The position numbers and the translations under genes are program-made. A DNA stretch of 64,000 nucleotides. Origin: Solitalea lacus (GTDB lineage Bacteria; Bacteroidota; Bacteroidia; Sphingobacteriales; Sphingobacteriaceae). The stretch is taken from contig NZ_CP091740.1 of NCBI RefSeq assembly GCF_022014595.1, forward strand, positions 496,001 to 560,000, read 5' to 3'. Below the pieces are notes generated by a model. That model was not told the DNA's origin. It ran no database searches and worked only from the letters and a program-made list of their open reading frames with translations. Below, one piece after another: positions 33,907 to 42,459 of this stretch (the stretch's first letter is position 1; each line of letters begins with the position of its first letter).

Positions 33907-36405
33907 ATGCACTATTGTAAAAAGAACTTAAAGTTTGCGGGCATTCTATTGCTCGCAGGGGCTATTGCTTTGCCGGCATTAGCACAACAAAAAGGTATGC
34001 CTCAGCGTACTGGAGCGCCAATGGGAGCTATGCCTCAACAAGGTCCTCAAGGCAACCCAATGACAAAACCGGGTATTAGACCTTACTCTGAGGTTATCAC
34101 TTCTAAGGCAATTACCGATAAGGGCTTATTTAACGTTCACAAAGTAGAGGATCGTTATTTCTATGAGATTCCTGATTCATTGATGAATCGTGACTTTTTG
34201 CTGGTAACACGTACCGTTAAAACTGCTAACGGTGTTGGTTATGGGGGCGAAATCATGGATTCGAAAGTATTACGTTTCGAGAAGTTTGAGAAGAAAAAAG
34301 TATTTATTCGTGAGATTTCTTACGATGTAGTAGTTGATAAGAACTCTGATATGTTCCAGTCAGTTCAAAACTCAAACGTTCAGCCAATTATTGGCAGTTT
34401 GGATATTAAATCCCTTGCAAAAGACTCCGCAGGTGTGGTAATTGATGTTACGGACCTGTTTGCAAAAGATAATACTACATTTTCGTTTCCCGAATCTGAC
34501 CGTAAAAAATATCGTATCGCCGGAGCAGATGAAAGCCGCTCATATATCAGTAGTATAAAAAGTTACCCAATTAATGTTGAGGTAAAGAATGTATTTACTT
34601 ATCGTATTTCTGGGGCAAACCCAATGGATGCTGGAGGTATAGCAACTGTTGAAATTAACAATTCGATGTTGTTGTTGCCTAAAGTACCAATGATGCCTCG
34701 TTTTTTTGATAGTCGTGTTGGGTATTTTGCTCAAAGTCAGGCTGACTTTAGTGCAGAAGAGCAACAAGTGGCTAGAACAAACTACATCCGTCGTTGGAGA
34801 TTAGAGCCTAAAGATATGGAAGCATACAAACGCGGTGAGTTGGTGGAGCCTAAGAAACAAATTGTTTATTATTTAGATCCTGCTACTCCTGCTAAATGGC
34901 GCCCGTACTTAATTGCCGGTGTAAACGACTGGAATAAAGCATTTGAACAAGCTGGTTTTAAAAATGCCATTGTTTGTAAAGAAGCTCCAACTCCTGAGCA
35001 AGATCCAGAGTTCAGTACTGAAGATGCTCGTTATTCTGTAATCCGTTATTTTGCTTCAGACATTCCTAATGCTTATGGCCCGCATGTGGCAGACCCTCGT
35101 TCAGGTGAAATCATTGAAAGCCATATTGGTTGGTATCATAACGTAATGAAACTGGTTCGTAACTGGTTCTTTATTCAAACTTCGGCTGTAAACCCTGATG
35201 CTCGCACAATGAACTTCAAGGATGAGGTAATGGGTCAGTTGATTCGTTTCGTTTCATCTCATGAGGTTGGACATACTTTAGGTTTACGCCATAATTTTGG
35301 TTCAAGTTTCGCTTATTCAGTTGATTCATTACGTTCAGCAACATTCACCCAAAAGATGGGTACTGCTCCATCAATTATGGATTACGCACGTTTTAATTAT
35401 GTTGCACAACCTGAAGACAAAGGAGTGAATTTGTATCCTGCCATTGGTGTGTATGACCGTTATGCTATTGACTGGGGATATCGTGTAATTCCTGGTGTTA
35501 AATCAGCCAAAGAAGAAGAATCTACCCTGAATAAAATGATTGTTAAGCATTCAGGCGATCCATTGTATTTCTTTGGTACTGAATCGAATCCTGCTGATCC
35601 TCGTTCACAAAACGAAGATTTAGGTAACGATGCGGTAAAAGCCAGTATGTACGGTATTAAAAATCTTAAGCGTGTGTTGCCTAACTTAACAAAGTGGACA
35701 TATGAAGAAGGCAAAGATTATGGGGATTTAAAAGAAATGTACGGAGAGTTAACCACCCAATGGGGACGTTACATGGGTCACGTTATTAAAAATATTGGTG
35801 GTGTATATGAAACTCCTAAATCATACGATCAAAAGGGAGATGTATATATGCCGGTTTCTAAAGATGTTCAAAAGAAAGCTGTGGCATTCTTAAATGAACA
35901 GGCAATGGCTACTCCTACTTGGTTAATTGATCAGTCAATTTTGCGTAAGTTCGATCAGTCGAATGTGGTTGACCGCGTTAGGGCTGCCCAGGTAAATGTG
36001 CTGAACGGTATGTTAAACGGAGATAAAATTGGACGTTTAATTGAATTCGAAACCACTAACCCTGGAACTACTTATACCGTTAGTGAGTTGCTTAAAGATG
36101 TTAGAGCAGGAGTATGGGCTGAATTAGCGACAGGTAAAAACATCGATACGTATCGCAGAAACTTACAACGTGCATATGTAGAGCGTTTGGCTCAGTTGTT
36201 AACTCCTGTAAATCAGGAAAATATTCCACAGCAAATGCGTCGACCAGATCAAACTTTATCTGATTTGCGTCCGTTAGTAAAAATGGAGTTGAAAACTTTA
36301 CAAAGTCAAATTGTTGCAGCAATGCCTAAATATGCTTCTGTAAATAAAGCTCACCTTGAAGATTTATCGCAACGTATAAAAGATATTTTAAATCCGAAAT
36401 CTTAA
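33907..36405 (+). CDS. Secreted zinc-dependent metalloprotease (metzincin type, DUF5117/DUF5118-like)
   Basis: The 832-residue protein has a signal peptide (LLLAGAIALPALAQQ), a Met/Pro/Gly-rich stretch (residues 28-58), and a metalloprotease region with HEVGHTLGLRH, where His452, His456 and His462 are the zinc ligands and Glu453 the catalytic base. A downstream SIMDYAR supplies the Met-turn methionine. Large flanking domains (IRRWRLEPKDMEAY, VRAGVWAELATG) match the Bacteroidota family annotated as zinc-dependent metalloprotease with DUF5117. It is monocistronic, with a -7 promoter element 30 bases upstream and a terminator downstream. Confidence 0.93.
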   Translation: MHYCKKNLKFAGILLLAGAIALPALAQQKGMPQRTGAPMGAMPQQGPQGNPMTKPGIRPYSEVITSKAITDKGLFNVHKVEDRYFYEIPDSLMNRDFLLVTRTVKTANGVGYGGEIMDSKVLRFEKFEKKKVFIREISYDVVVDKNSDMFQSVQNSNVQPIIGSLDIKSLAKDSAGVVIDVTDLFAKDNTTFSFPESDRKKYRIAGADESRSYISSIKSYPINVEVKNVFTYRISGANPMDAGGIATVEINNSMLLLPKVPMMPRFFDSRVGYFAQSQADFSAEEQQVARTNYIRRWRLEPKDMEAYKRGELVEPKKQIVYYLDPATPAKWRPYLIAGVNDWNKAFEQAGFKNAIVCKEAPTPEQDPEFSTEDARYSVIRYFASDIPNAYGPHVADPRSGEIIESHIGWYHNVMKLVRNWFFIQTSAVNPDARTMNFKDEVMGQLIRFVSSHEVGHTLGLRHNFGSSFAYSVDSLRSATFTQKMGTAPSIMDYARFNYVAQPEDKGVNLYPAIGVYDRYAIDWGYRVIPGVKSAKEEESTLNKMIVKHSGDPLYFFGTESNPADPRSQNEDLGNDAVKASMYGIKNLKRVLPNLTKWTYEEGKDYGDLKEMYGELTTQWGRYMGHVIKNIGGVYETPKSYDQKGDVYMPVSKDVQKKAVAFLNEQAMATPTWLIDQSILRKFDQSNVVDRVRAAQVNVLNGMLNGDKIGRLIEFETTNPGTTYTVSELLKDVRAGVWAELATGKNIDTYRRNLQRAYVERLAQLLTPVNQENIPQQMRRPDQTLSDLRPLVKMELKTLQSQIVAAMPKYASVNKAHLEDLSQRIKDILNPKS

Positions 36406-36426
36406 TAAGGTTTTGATTTAATAATA

Positions 36427-36476
36427 AAAAGAGCCAGGAATAAGAAATTAGTATTTCGAACTCCTGGCTCTTTATT
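36427..36476. terminator. Bidirectional terminator between the metalloprotease and anmK
   Basis: AAAGAGCCAGGA at 36428-36439 pairs with TCCTGGCTCTTT at 36462-36473. T runs on both sides allow use from either strand; the two genes are convergent. Confidence 0.8.
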
Positions 36477-36496
36477 TTTAGGCTTTTTATAACGTA

Positions 36497-37705
36497 TTAC
36501 TGCATTGGAAACGAAATTTTACCCATTGTTACCTTGGGGATTTCACGTTGCATATTGCCAAATAGGTTTTCCTTCTCTCCTGCTACTAACTCGTTAGCTA
36601 AAACTGAAAACAATACAGCTTCTTTCGCGTCCGGTAAAATATTTAGTTCTTCGGTTGAATAAAAAATACAGTTCGGTAAGTTTTCTTTCAGCCCATTCAT
36701 AATTGCAGGGTTATGAATACCTCCGCCACTGGAATATAAATGAAGTATTTGATTTGATTTAAAACACTCCTTGATTGAGGTAACTATTGAATCAATTGTG
36801 AACTGAGTGAGTGTGCAAATAATATCCTCAGGTTTTAAAAAATCTGTGTTACTTTTCTGAATGGCATTCTCAACATAAGCAATGCTGAACAACTCTGGCC
36901 CGGTTGATTTAGGATATTCTTCAGAAAAGAAAGAATGATCATTTAAACTGTTTAGTAGTTCTGCGTTTAATTTACCACTTAGGGCTATTTTTCCATCTTC
37001 GTCAAAGTCCTTTCCTGGAAAATATTTCCGAACGAAAGCGTCAATTAAGGTATTGCCGGGACCCACGTCGGTTGAAAATACCTTTAACGGATCCAAATCT
37101 GCCGAAAGGTAAGTGAAATTCGCTATCCCTCCCATGTTAAGCATGATTCGATTTTCTCCCTTTTTCGAAAAAATGAGATAATCTCCATAAACGGCTAGAG
37201 GGGCCCCTTCACCGCCAGCGGCAATATGTTTTTGTCTGAAATCACTTACCGTAATAATGCCGGTATTTACAGCCAAATGATCGCCATCGCCGATTTGAAG
37301 GGTTGAATTGCCAAATTTTTCTTTTTGATGCAAACGCTTAGGCATGTGAAACACCGTTTGCCCGTGGCTGGCAATCAAGTCAACTTCTTCTGACTTTATG
37401 TTCCAATTTTTTAAACATTTGGTAATGAGCTCAGCGTGTTTAATGGCTATCCATGGGTTGAGAACGCATAGTTGTTCGAAGCTTATCTCTGGTTTGGCAA
37501 ATATTTTTCTTATTTCCTCTTTAAAATCTTCATCAAAACCAATTGTATCAAATTGAAGAATTTGAACTTCAGTTTGAGGTCCCGAGCCTTTAATTTTACA
37601 TAAAGCAACGTCTAATCCATCTAATGATGTGCCCGACATAAGTCCGATGATTAGACGTTCGCTTTGTTTTGAAATACGATATAGCCGTTCAATTTGCTGC
37701 AGCAT
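36497..37705 (-). CDS. anmK: Anhydro-N-acetylmuramic acid kinase
   Basis: AnmK phosphorylates and hydrolyses 1,6-anhydroMurNAc released from peptidoglycan to MurNAc-6-phosphate. The 402-residue length is slightly long for the family. Motifs are GLMSGTSLDGLDVALC near 20-35, SHGQTVFHMP, GDGDHLAVNTGI, and MLNMGGIANFTYL, with a C-terminal GGGIHNP. It is in the cytoplasm. It is divergent from the nagB-PIG-L fusion gene (240 bases between chosen starts), placing a cell-wall recycling function beside amino-sugar catabolism. Confidence 0.95.
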   Translation of the reverse strand: MLQQIERLYRISKQSERLIIGLMSGTSLDGLDVALCKIKGSGPQTEVQILQFDTIGFDEDFKEEIRKIFAKPEISFEQLCVLNPWIAIKHAELITKCLKNWNIKSEEVDLIASHGQTVFHMPKRLHQKEKFGNSTLQIGDGDHLAVNTGIITVSDFRQKHIAAGGEGAPLAVYGDYLIFSKKGENRIMLNMGGIANFTYLSADLDPLKVFSTDVGPGNTLIDAFVRKYFPGKDFDEDGKIALSGKLNAELLNSLNDHSFFSEEYPKSTGPELFSIAYVENAIQKSNTDFLKPEDIICTLTQFTIDSIVTSIKECFKSNQILHLYSSGGGIHNPAIMNGLKENLPNCIFYSTEELNILPDAKEAVLFSVLANELVAGEKENLFGNMQREIPKVTMGKISFPMQ

Positions 37706-37861
37706 GGAGATATGGTAATTGTAGTTAGAAAAAAGGTAAATTTAAGTTCTTTAGCTAAACATCGTTTAAATCCGAGCAATATTGAAATTTTGATAAAAAT
37801 TGAAGGATTTCGTGTCAGTTTTTTTTGAAATTGTATTGACAAATAATTAAACTTAAAATGC

Positions 37862-37869
37862 TATTTTTG
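37862..37869 (+). promoter_or_regulatory. Bacteroidota -7 element for the nagB fusion
   Basis: TATTTTTG matches TAnnTTTG, 76 bases before the chosen ATG. A TTG lies about 23 bases upstream at 37836. Confidence 0.4.
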
Positions 37870-37945
37870 AATCTGATTTAAAAAAACATATAATAGCTTG
37901 CCAAATACCTATACTTTGGCTATTTTTTTTAAGGAAACTTTAAAT

Positions 37946-39877
37946 ATGAGTAACAGTTCAGCAAATCAAGGAAGGGCTCGTTTTGAGCGAATTCCAACCC
38001 AGATTTACAGCAATTCTTCTTTAGCGTCAGTTGCTGTAGCAAAAGAAATTGCCGATTTAATTCGTCAACGTCAACAAGAAGGGAAACACGTTGTTTTGGG
38101 CCTTGCTACAGGTTCTACTCCAATTAAAGTGTATAAAGAATTAATTCGTTTGCATAAAGAAGAAGGACTGAGCTTCTCTAATGTGTATTCATTTAATTTG
38201 GATGAATATTTTCCAATGCAACCTGACTCTGTTCATAGCTATGTGCGTTTTATGGAAGATCAGTTGTTTAATTATGTAGATATACCTAAAGGAAACTATA
38301 ATATTCCTGATGGTACATTACCACAGGAGCAAATTGCAGACTTCTGTATCGCATACGAGCAAAAGATAGAGGATTTAGGAGGGCTTGATTTTCAATTATT
38401 AGGAATTGGTGGAAACGGTCACATTGGATTTAACGAACCAGGTTCCTTGCAAAATTCAAGAACCCGTTTAATTACCCTAGATCAGGTTACCCGTGCGGCG
38501 GCTGCCGGTGAGTTTCAAGGTTTGCGTAATGTGCCTCGCAAAGCCATTACTACTGGGGTATCAACAATAATGAAGGCTCGTCGAATTGTGTTAATGGGTT
38601 GGGGCGAAGGTAAATCAAGTATTGTAGCAAGCGCTGTTGAAGGCCCAATTACTGATCAGGTGCCGGCTTCTTACTTGCAGTTGCACACTAATACCACCTT
38701 TGTAATTGACGAAGCATGTTCAAGTGAGTTGACCAAAATTAAAACTCCTTGGGCTGTTGAGTCTGTGGTTTGGGATAACGCAATGACGAAAAAGGCGGTT
38801 TGTCACCTGGCATTAACCCTTGGCAAGTCAATATTAAAGCTAACCAATAAAGATTATAACGATAACGGTATGGGAGATCTATTGTCTAAATACGGACATG
38901 CCCACGACCTTAACATCGATGTATTCAATCAACTACAACATACCATCACCGGATGGCCGGGAGGTAAACCTAATGCAGACGATTCAACTCGCCCAGAGCG
39001 CGCGCAGCCTGCTAAAAAGCGTGTTATTATCTTCTCGCCACACCCTGATGATGATATCATCTCAATGGGTGGGACGTTTCAACGTTTGCATGATCAGGGC
39101 CACGAAGTACATGTAGGCTACCAAACTTCAGGTAATATTGCCGTGGCTGATGATGAGGCAGTTCGTTTTGCTGAGTTTGTGGTAAACTTTAACAATAAAT
39201 TCGGCTTTGATAATAGCAATGCTTGCAAGGTTTATAATGACATTGCTTCATTTGTAAAAGCGAAGAAAACAAGTCAGATAGATACACATGAATTGCGTCA
39301 GATAAAAGGAATGATGCGTGTGGGAGAGGCTAAAGCAACCTGTCGTTTTGTAGGTATTCCGGAGGAGAACGCTCATTTTATGAATCTACCGTTCTATGAA
39401 ACTGGTGCTGTTCAAAAAAATCCACCAACTGATGTGGATATTGAAATCACGATGGATTTGATTAAACAAATCAAACCTCATCAAATTTTTGCTGCAGGAG
39501 ATTTAGCTGATCCGCATGGAACTCACAAGGTTTGTTTAGATGTGATTTTTGAAGCATTAAAAAGGTTAAAAGCTGATCCTGCTAATGCAGAGTGGATAAA
39601 AGACTGCTGGTTGTGGTTATACCGTGGAGCATGGGCTGAGTGGGATATTCATGAAATTGAAATGGCAGTTCCAATGAGTCCGGAGCAGGTTTTGATTAAA
39701 CGTTTTGGAATATGGAAGCACCAGTCGCAAAAAGACGGAGTGGTATTCCAGGGGCAAGATGCTCGCGAGTTCTGGCAGCGTGCTGAAGAGCGTAACAGTG
39801 GAACTGCTCAATTGTACGATAAACTTGGTTTGTCTGATTATGCTGCCATGGAAGCCTTTGTAAGATGGCATTACTAA
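37946..39877 (+). CDS. nagB: Glucosamine-6-phosphate deaminase fused to a PIG-L deacetylase-like domain
   Basis: The 643-residue protein combines two domains. The first (about 1-270) is NagB, with LATGSTPIKVYK, SFNLDEYFPM (catalytic Asp86) and GIGGNGHIGFNEPG (His159). It turns glucosamine-6-phosphate into fructose-6-phosphate and ammonia. The second (from about 355) is PIG-L/LmbE-like, with SPHPDDDIISMGG near 365-377 (metal ligands) and AGDLADPHGTHKVC near 530. I chose ATG 37946 over 37898, because the earlier stretch is short, hydrophobic and not NagB-like. The fusion is found in several Bacteroidota, as I recall. The second domain might deacetylate an amino sugar, feeding the first; that is inference. 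Confidence 0.93.
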   Translation: MSNSSANQGRARFERIPTQIYSNSSLASVAVAKEIADLIRQRQQEGKHVVLGLATGSTPIKVYKELIRLHKEEGLSFSNVYSFNLDEYFPMQPDSVHSYVRFMEDQLFNYVDIPKGNYNIPDGTLPQEQIADFCIAYEQKIEDLGGLDFQLLGIGGNGHIGFNEPGSLQNSRTRLITLDQVTRAAAAGEFQGLRNVPRKAITTGVSTIMKARRIVLMGWGEGKSSIVASAVEGPITDQVPASYLQLHTNTTFVIDEACSSELTKIKTPWAVESVVWDNAMTKKAVCHLALTLGKSILKLTNKDYNDNGMGDLLSKYGHAHDLNIDVFNQLQHTITGWPGGKPNADDSTRPERAQPAKKRVIIFSPHPDDDIISMGGTFQRLHDQGHEVHVGYQTSGNIAVADDEAVRFAEFVVNFNNKFGFDNSNACKVYNDIASFVKAKKTSQIDTHELRQIKGMMRVGEAKATCRFVGIPEENAHFMNLPFYETGAVQKNPPTDVDIEITMDLIKQIKPHQIFAAGDLADPHGTHKVCLDVIFEALKRLKADPANAEWIKDCWLWLYRGAWAEWDIHEIEMAVPMSPEQVLIKRFGIWKHQSQKDGVVFQGQDAREFWQRAEERNSGTAQLYDKLGLSDYAAMEAFVRWHY

Positions 39878-39898
39878 CTATGTAAATAAAATAATACT

Positions 39899-39931
39899 AG
39901 ATGCCCTCGGTTTTACCGGGGGCATTTTTTG
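39899..39931 (+). terminator. Terminator of the nagB fusion
   Basis: ATGCCCTCGG at 39901-39910 pairs with CCGGGGGCAT at 39916-39925 with a G-T pair, followed by TTTTTTG. Confidence 0.8.
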
Positions 39932-39997
39932 TAAGTCAGCAACCTTTTTCTTAACTAGCAGATGCAAGAAAAGTATCAAGCCATAAAGTAAGAACCA

Positions 39998-41131
39998 ATG
40001 CAAACTGTTATTAAAGAAAAGAAACAGCGACTGCTCTCCTTAGACTTTTTTAGAGGCGCAACCGTAGCTGCCATGATTTTGGTGAATAATCCAGGTAGCT
40101 GGTCGAACATTTATCCACCGTTAGAGCATGCAAAATGGAACGGGTGTACTCCTACGGATCTTATTTTCCCCTTCTTTTTATTTATTGTGGGAATTTCTAT
40201 TGCCTATGCTTTATCTGGTAAGAAGGACAACCCTGAGGCTCATGCAGAAGCGCTTAAAAGTATTACTATTAGAAGCTTAAAGCTATTCGGCTTAGGATTA
40301 TTGCTTGCTTTCTATCCGAAGTTTGATTTCTCTAGTGTCCGAATTTTGGGTGTTCTTCAGCGGATTGGGATAGTTTTTTTTATTTCTGCCATCGTCTTTT
40401 TAAAAGCAAAGCCTAAAACCATAGCCTGGACAGCAGGAACCTTACTGGTGTTGTACTATGTATTGATGACATTTATACCGGTGCCAGACATTGGATATGC
40501 TAATATGGAGCCTGGAACAAATTTGGCTGCTTGGACAGATCGTCTGATTCTTACAACCAACCATGTTTGGAAACAATCTAAAACCTGGGATCCAGAAGGG
40601 GTTTTAAGTACTTTGCCTGCAGTAGCAACAGGCTTGTTGGGTACACTCTGTGGCATTTGGATGCGTAAACCGATTGATAATGCTATTAAAATATCATGGT
40701 TGTTTGTTTTTGCTATGTTGAGTATTGGTGCCGGCTTAATCTGGGATCTTTTCTTTCCAATTAATAAATCACTTTGGACCAGTTCTTTTGTACTTTATAC
40801 TGCCGGGTTGGGGGCTGCTGTATTTGCTCTGTCTTACTGGCTGATAGATGTTCAGGGGTATAAGCGCTTTACAACGCCTTGCGTAGCGTTTGGGATGAAT
40901 GCTATTACAGCCTTCTTTCTTTCAGGGTTCATGGTAAAAACGTTCGGGCTAATAAAAGTTAGCGGAGCGGATGGACAAGAAAGGAGCCTGCTTAACTATT
41001 TGTACAATACTTTTATTGTGCCTTATTTTTCCCCACTTAATGCTTCATTGGTTCATGCACTAATTTGGGTGTTAGTGTTTTCAGGTTTGATGATGTTTAT
41101 GTACAAACGTAAAATTATTATCAAGGTGTAA
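39998..41131 (+). CDS. NagX-like heparan-alpha-glucosaminide acetyltransferase family membrane protein
   Basis: The 377-residue protein has about 10 membrane helices. The start RLLSLDFFRGATVAAMILVN and then FPFFLFIVGISIAYAL are typical of the HGSNAT/NagX (DUF5009-like) family, which moves an acetyl group across the membrane onto glucosamine-type sugars. It comes after the NagB fusion, but a terminator between them suggests its own promoter. A role in acetylating amino sugars before uptake or recycling is inferred from neighbours anmK and nagB. Confidence 0.9.
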   Translation: MQTVIKEKKQRLLSLDFFRGATVAAMILVNNPGSWSNIYPPLEHAKWNGCTPTDLIFPFFLFIVGISIAYALSGKKDNPEAHAEALKSITIRSLKLFGLGLLLAFYPKFDFSSVRILGVLQRIGIVFFISAIVFLKAKPKTIAWTAGTLLVLYYVLMTFIPVPDIGYANMEPGTNLAAWTDRLILTTNHVWKQSKTWDPEGVLSTLPAVATGLLGTLCGIWMRKPIDNAIKISWLFVFAMLSIGAGLIWDLFFPINKSLWTSSFVLYTAGLGAAVFALSYWLIDVQGYKRFTTPCVAFGMNAITAFFLSGFMVKTFGLIKVSGADGQERSLLNYLYNTFIVPYFSPLNASLVHALIWVLVFSGLMMFMYKRKIIIKV

Positions 41132-41156
41132 AATATTAGGTTTTTAGTATTTGAGG

Positions 41157-41196
41157 CGCACTGATAATTGGTTAATTGTCAGTGCGATTTGTTTTT
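41157..41196 (+). terminator. Terminator of the NagX-like gene
   Basis: CGCACTGATAATT at 41157-41169 pairs with AATTGTCAGTGCG at 41173-41185 with one bulged position, followed by ATTTGTTTTT. Confidence 0.8.
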
Positions 41197-41211
41197 AATT
41201 ATTCAAATTTT

Positions 41212-41243
41212 ATGGCTAAATTTTAAATAGAATCTTTAGCCAT
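41212..41243 (+). repeat. Perfect 9-bp inverted repeat overlapping the start codon of the next gene
   Basis: ATGGCTAAA at 41212-41220 pairs with TTTAGCCAT at 41235-41243 with a 14-base AT-rich loop. The ATG of the 41242 gene is inside the right arm. The structure could hide the start codon in RNA or be an operator in DNA. Confidence 0.45.
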
Positions 41244-42459
41244 GAAAAATTATCTAACGCTCTTACTTTCATTTCTTCTCTGCATAAATTGTGCTTACAG
41301 TCAGGTTATTATTCAGGGCTATACCTATAATTTGAATAATAATAAGCCAATATCTTATACAAGCATTGAACTATTCGATAAATCCAGGGGGACCTTAACA
41401 AATGATGCCGGTTTTTTTGAGCTTCGGTTAGATAGTTTGCCGGCATTAATAAAAGTGTCATGTTTAGGGTTTGAGAGTAAGATGGTACCGGTTCCTGATA
41501 CGGGCTTATTGGTAATTGGGCTAACTCCAACAATTATATTGCTTAAAGAGGTTAAGGTTCGATATAAGGATGATGTGACTGAATTAATTGCCAAAGCAAG
41601 AGACAAAGCCCTTAGGACTAGAAAAAATCAGTTAACAGGCAGAGCGTTTTATAGACAGTTTAATCGCAACGATTCAATTTGCACCGAAATACTGGAGTCT
41701 TTTTATGATGTTTGTACAAACAATAACGGTGTTAAAGTTTGGGACTTAAAACAGGCCCGTTATGGTATTAAGGATGTAGACACCGGCAATAGAGTTTATA
41801 TTTATAATCAATCAATAATTACCCGGCTGTTTAGAATTTACTCCGATGCATCCTTAAGCTTAGAAATTTCAGAGCCTATAGCCAATGTTAAAAGGGCGCG
41901 TATTATTTATGAGTTAGTAAATCGGTTTAATGACCCTTCAACCGGACAAACCATAGCAGAAATAAGTTATAGAAGTACTAAGAGCAAGTATGATAGTACC
42001 TATGGGCATATGTTTATTGATGAAGATACATTTGAGATATTAAAAGTGCAGGGAACGTTTATCGATAAAACTAATAAACTTATACAGCCTTCGGGGTGGG
42101 AGCGGGAATACGTTGAGACTATTGATAAAACACGCCTGGATTATGAAGTCAGATTTAAACAGTTGGGAGCAGACCTGCTCTCGCTGGATTATATCAAAAC
42201 AAGGGTTTCGTTGTTTACTATCTATAAAGAGCGCAGAATCAATTTAGTTGCTGAAAGTCTATTCTTTGTTTTTGAAATTGATCCAACTATGGAGGTTAGA
42301 AACATGCATCCGGAAACGCATGATTATGAGTCTATTAGGAAAACTCCATATGATCCGGTGTTTTGGTTTAATAACCCAATTATCAAGCGCAACCCTTTAG
42401 AGCAACGCCTGATAACCGAATTTGAGCAGGAGAATATTATTGGAAACCTACTTAATTGA
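41242..42459 (+). CDS. Exported protein with carboxypeptidase-regulatory-like N-domain
   Basis: The 405-residue protein has a signal peptide (YLTLLLSFLLCINCAYSQ), then a beta-sandwich near 22-98 (IIQGYTYNLNNNKPISYTS, LTNDAGFFELRLD, VSCLGFESK) typical of the carboxypeptidase-regulatory-like domain found on Bacteroidota receptors and surface proteins. The remaining 300 residues contain mixed beta strands and charged surfaces, with no catalytic motif recognised. It overlaps tail to tail with the GHL10 gene by 8 bases. It is probably periplasmic or surface-attached; function unknown. Confidence 0.8.
   Translation: MKNYLTLLLSFLLCINCAYSQVIIQGYTYNLNNNKPISYTSIELFDKSRGTLTNDAGFFELRLDSLPALIKVSCLGFESKMVPVPDTGLLVIGLTPTIILLKEVKVRYKDDVTELIAKARDKALRTRKNQLTGRAFYRQFNRNDSICTEILESFYDVCTNNNGVKVWDLKQARYGIKDVDTGNRVYIYNQSIITRLFRIYSDASLSLEISEPIANVKRARIIYELVNRFNDPSTGQTIAEISYRSTKSKYDSTYGHMFIDEDTFEILKVQGTFIDKTNKLIQPSGWEREYVETIDKTRLDYEVRFKQLGADLLSLDYIKTRVSLFTIYKERRINLVAESLFFVFEIDPTMEVRNMHPETHDYESIRKTPYDPVFWFNNPIIKRNPLEQRLITEFEQENIIGNLLN

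Noticed and set aside
41137-41232. Nested repeats around 41137-41232 as part of a CRISPR or mobile end
   Set aside because: They resolve into one terminator and one separate start-codon hairpin, and no repeat-spacer periodicity is present.
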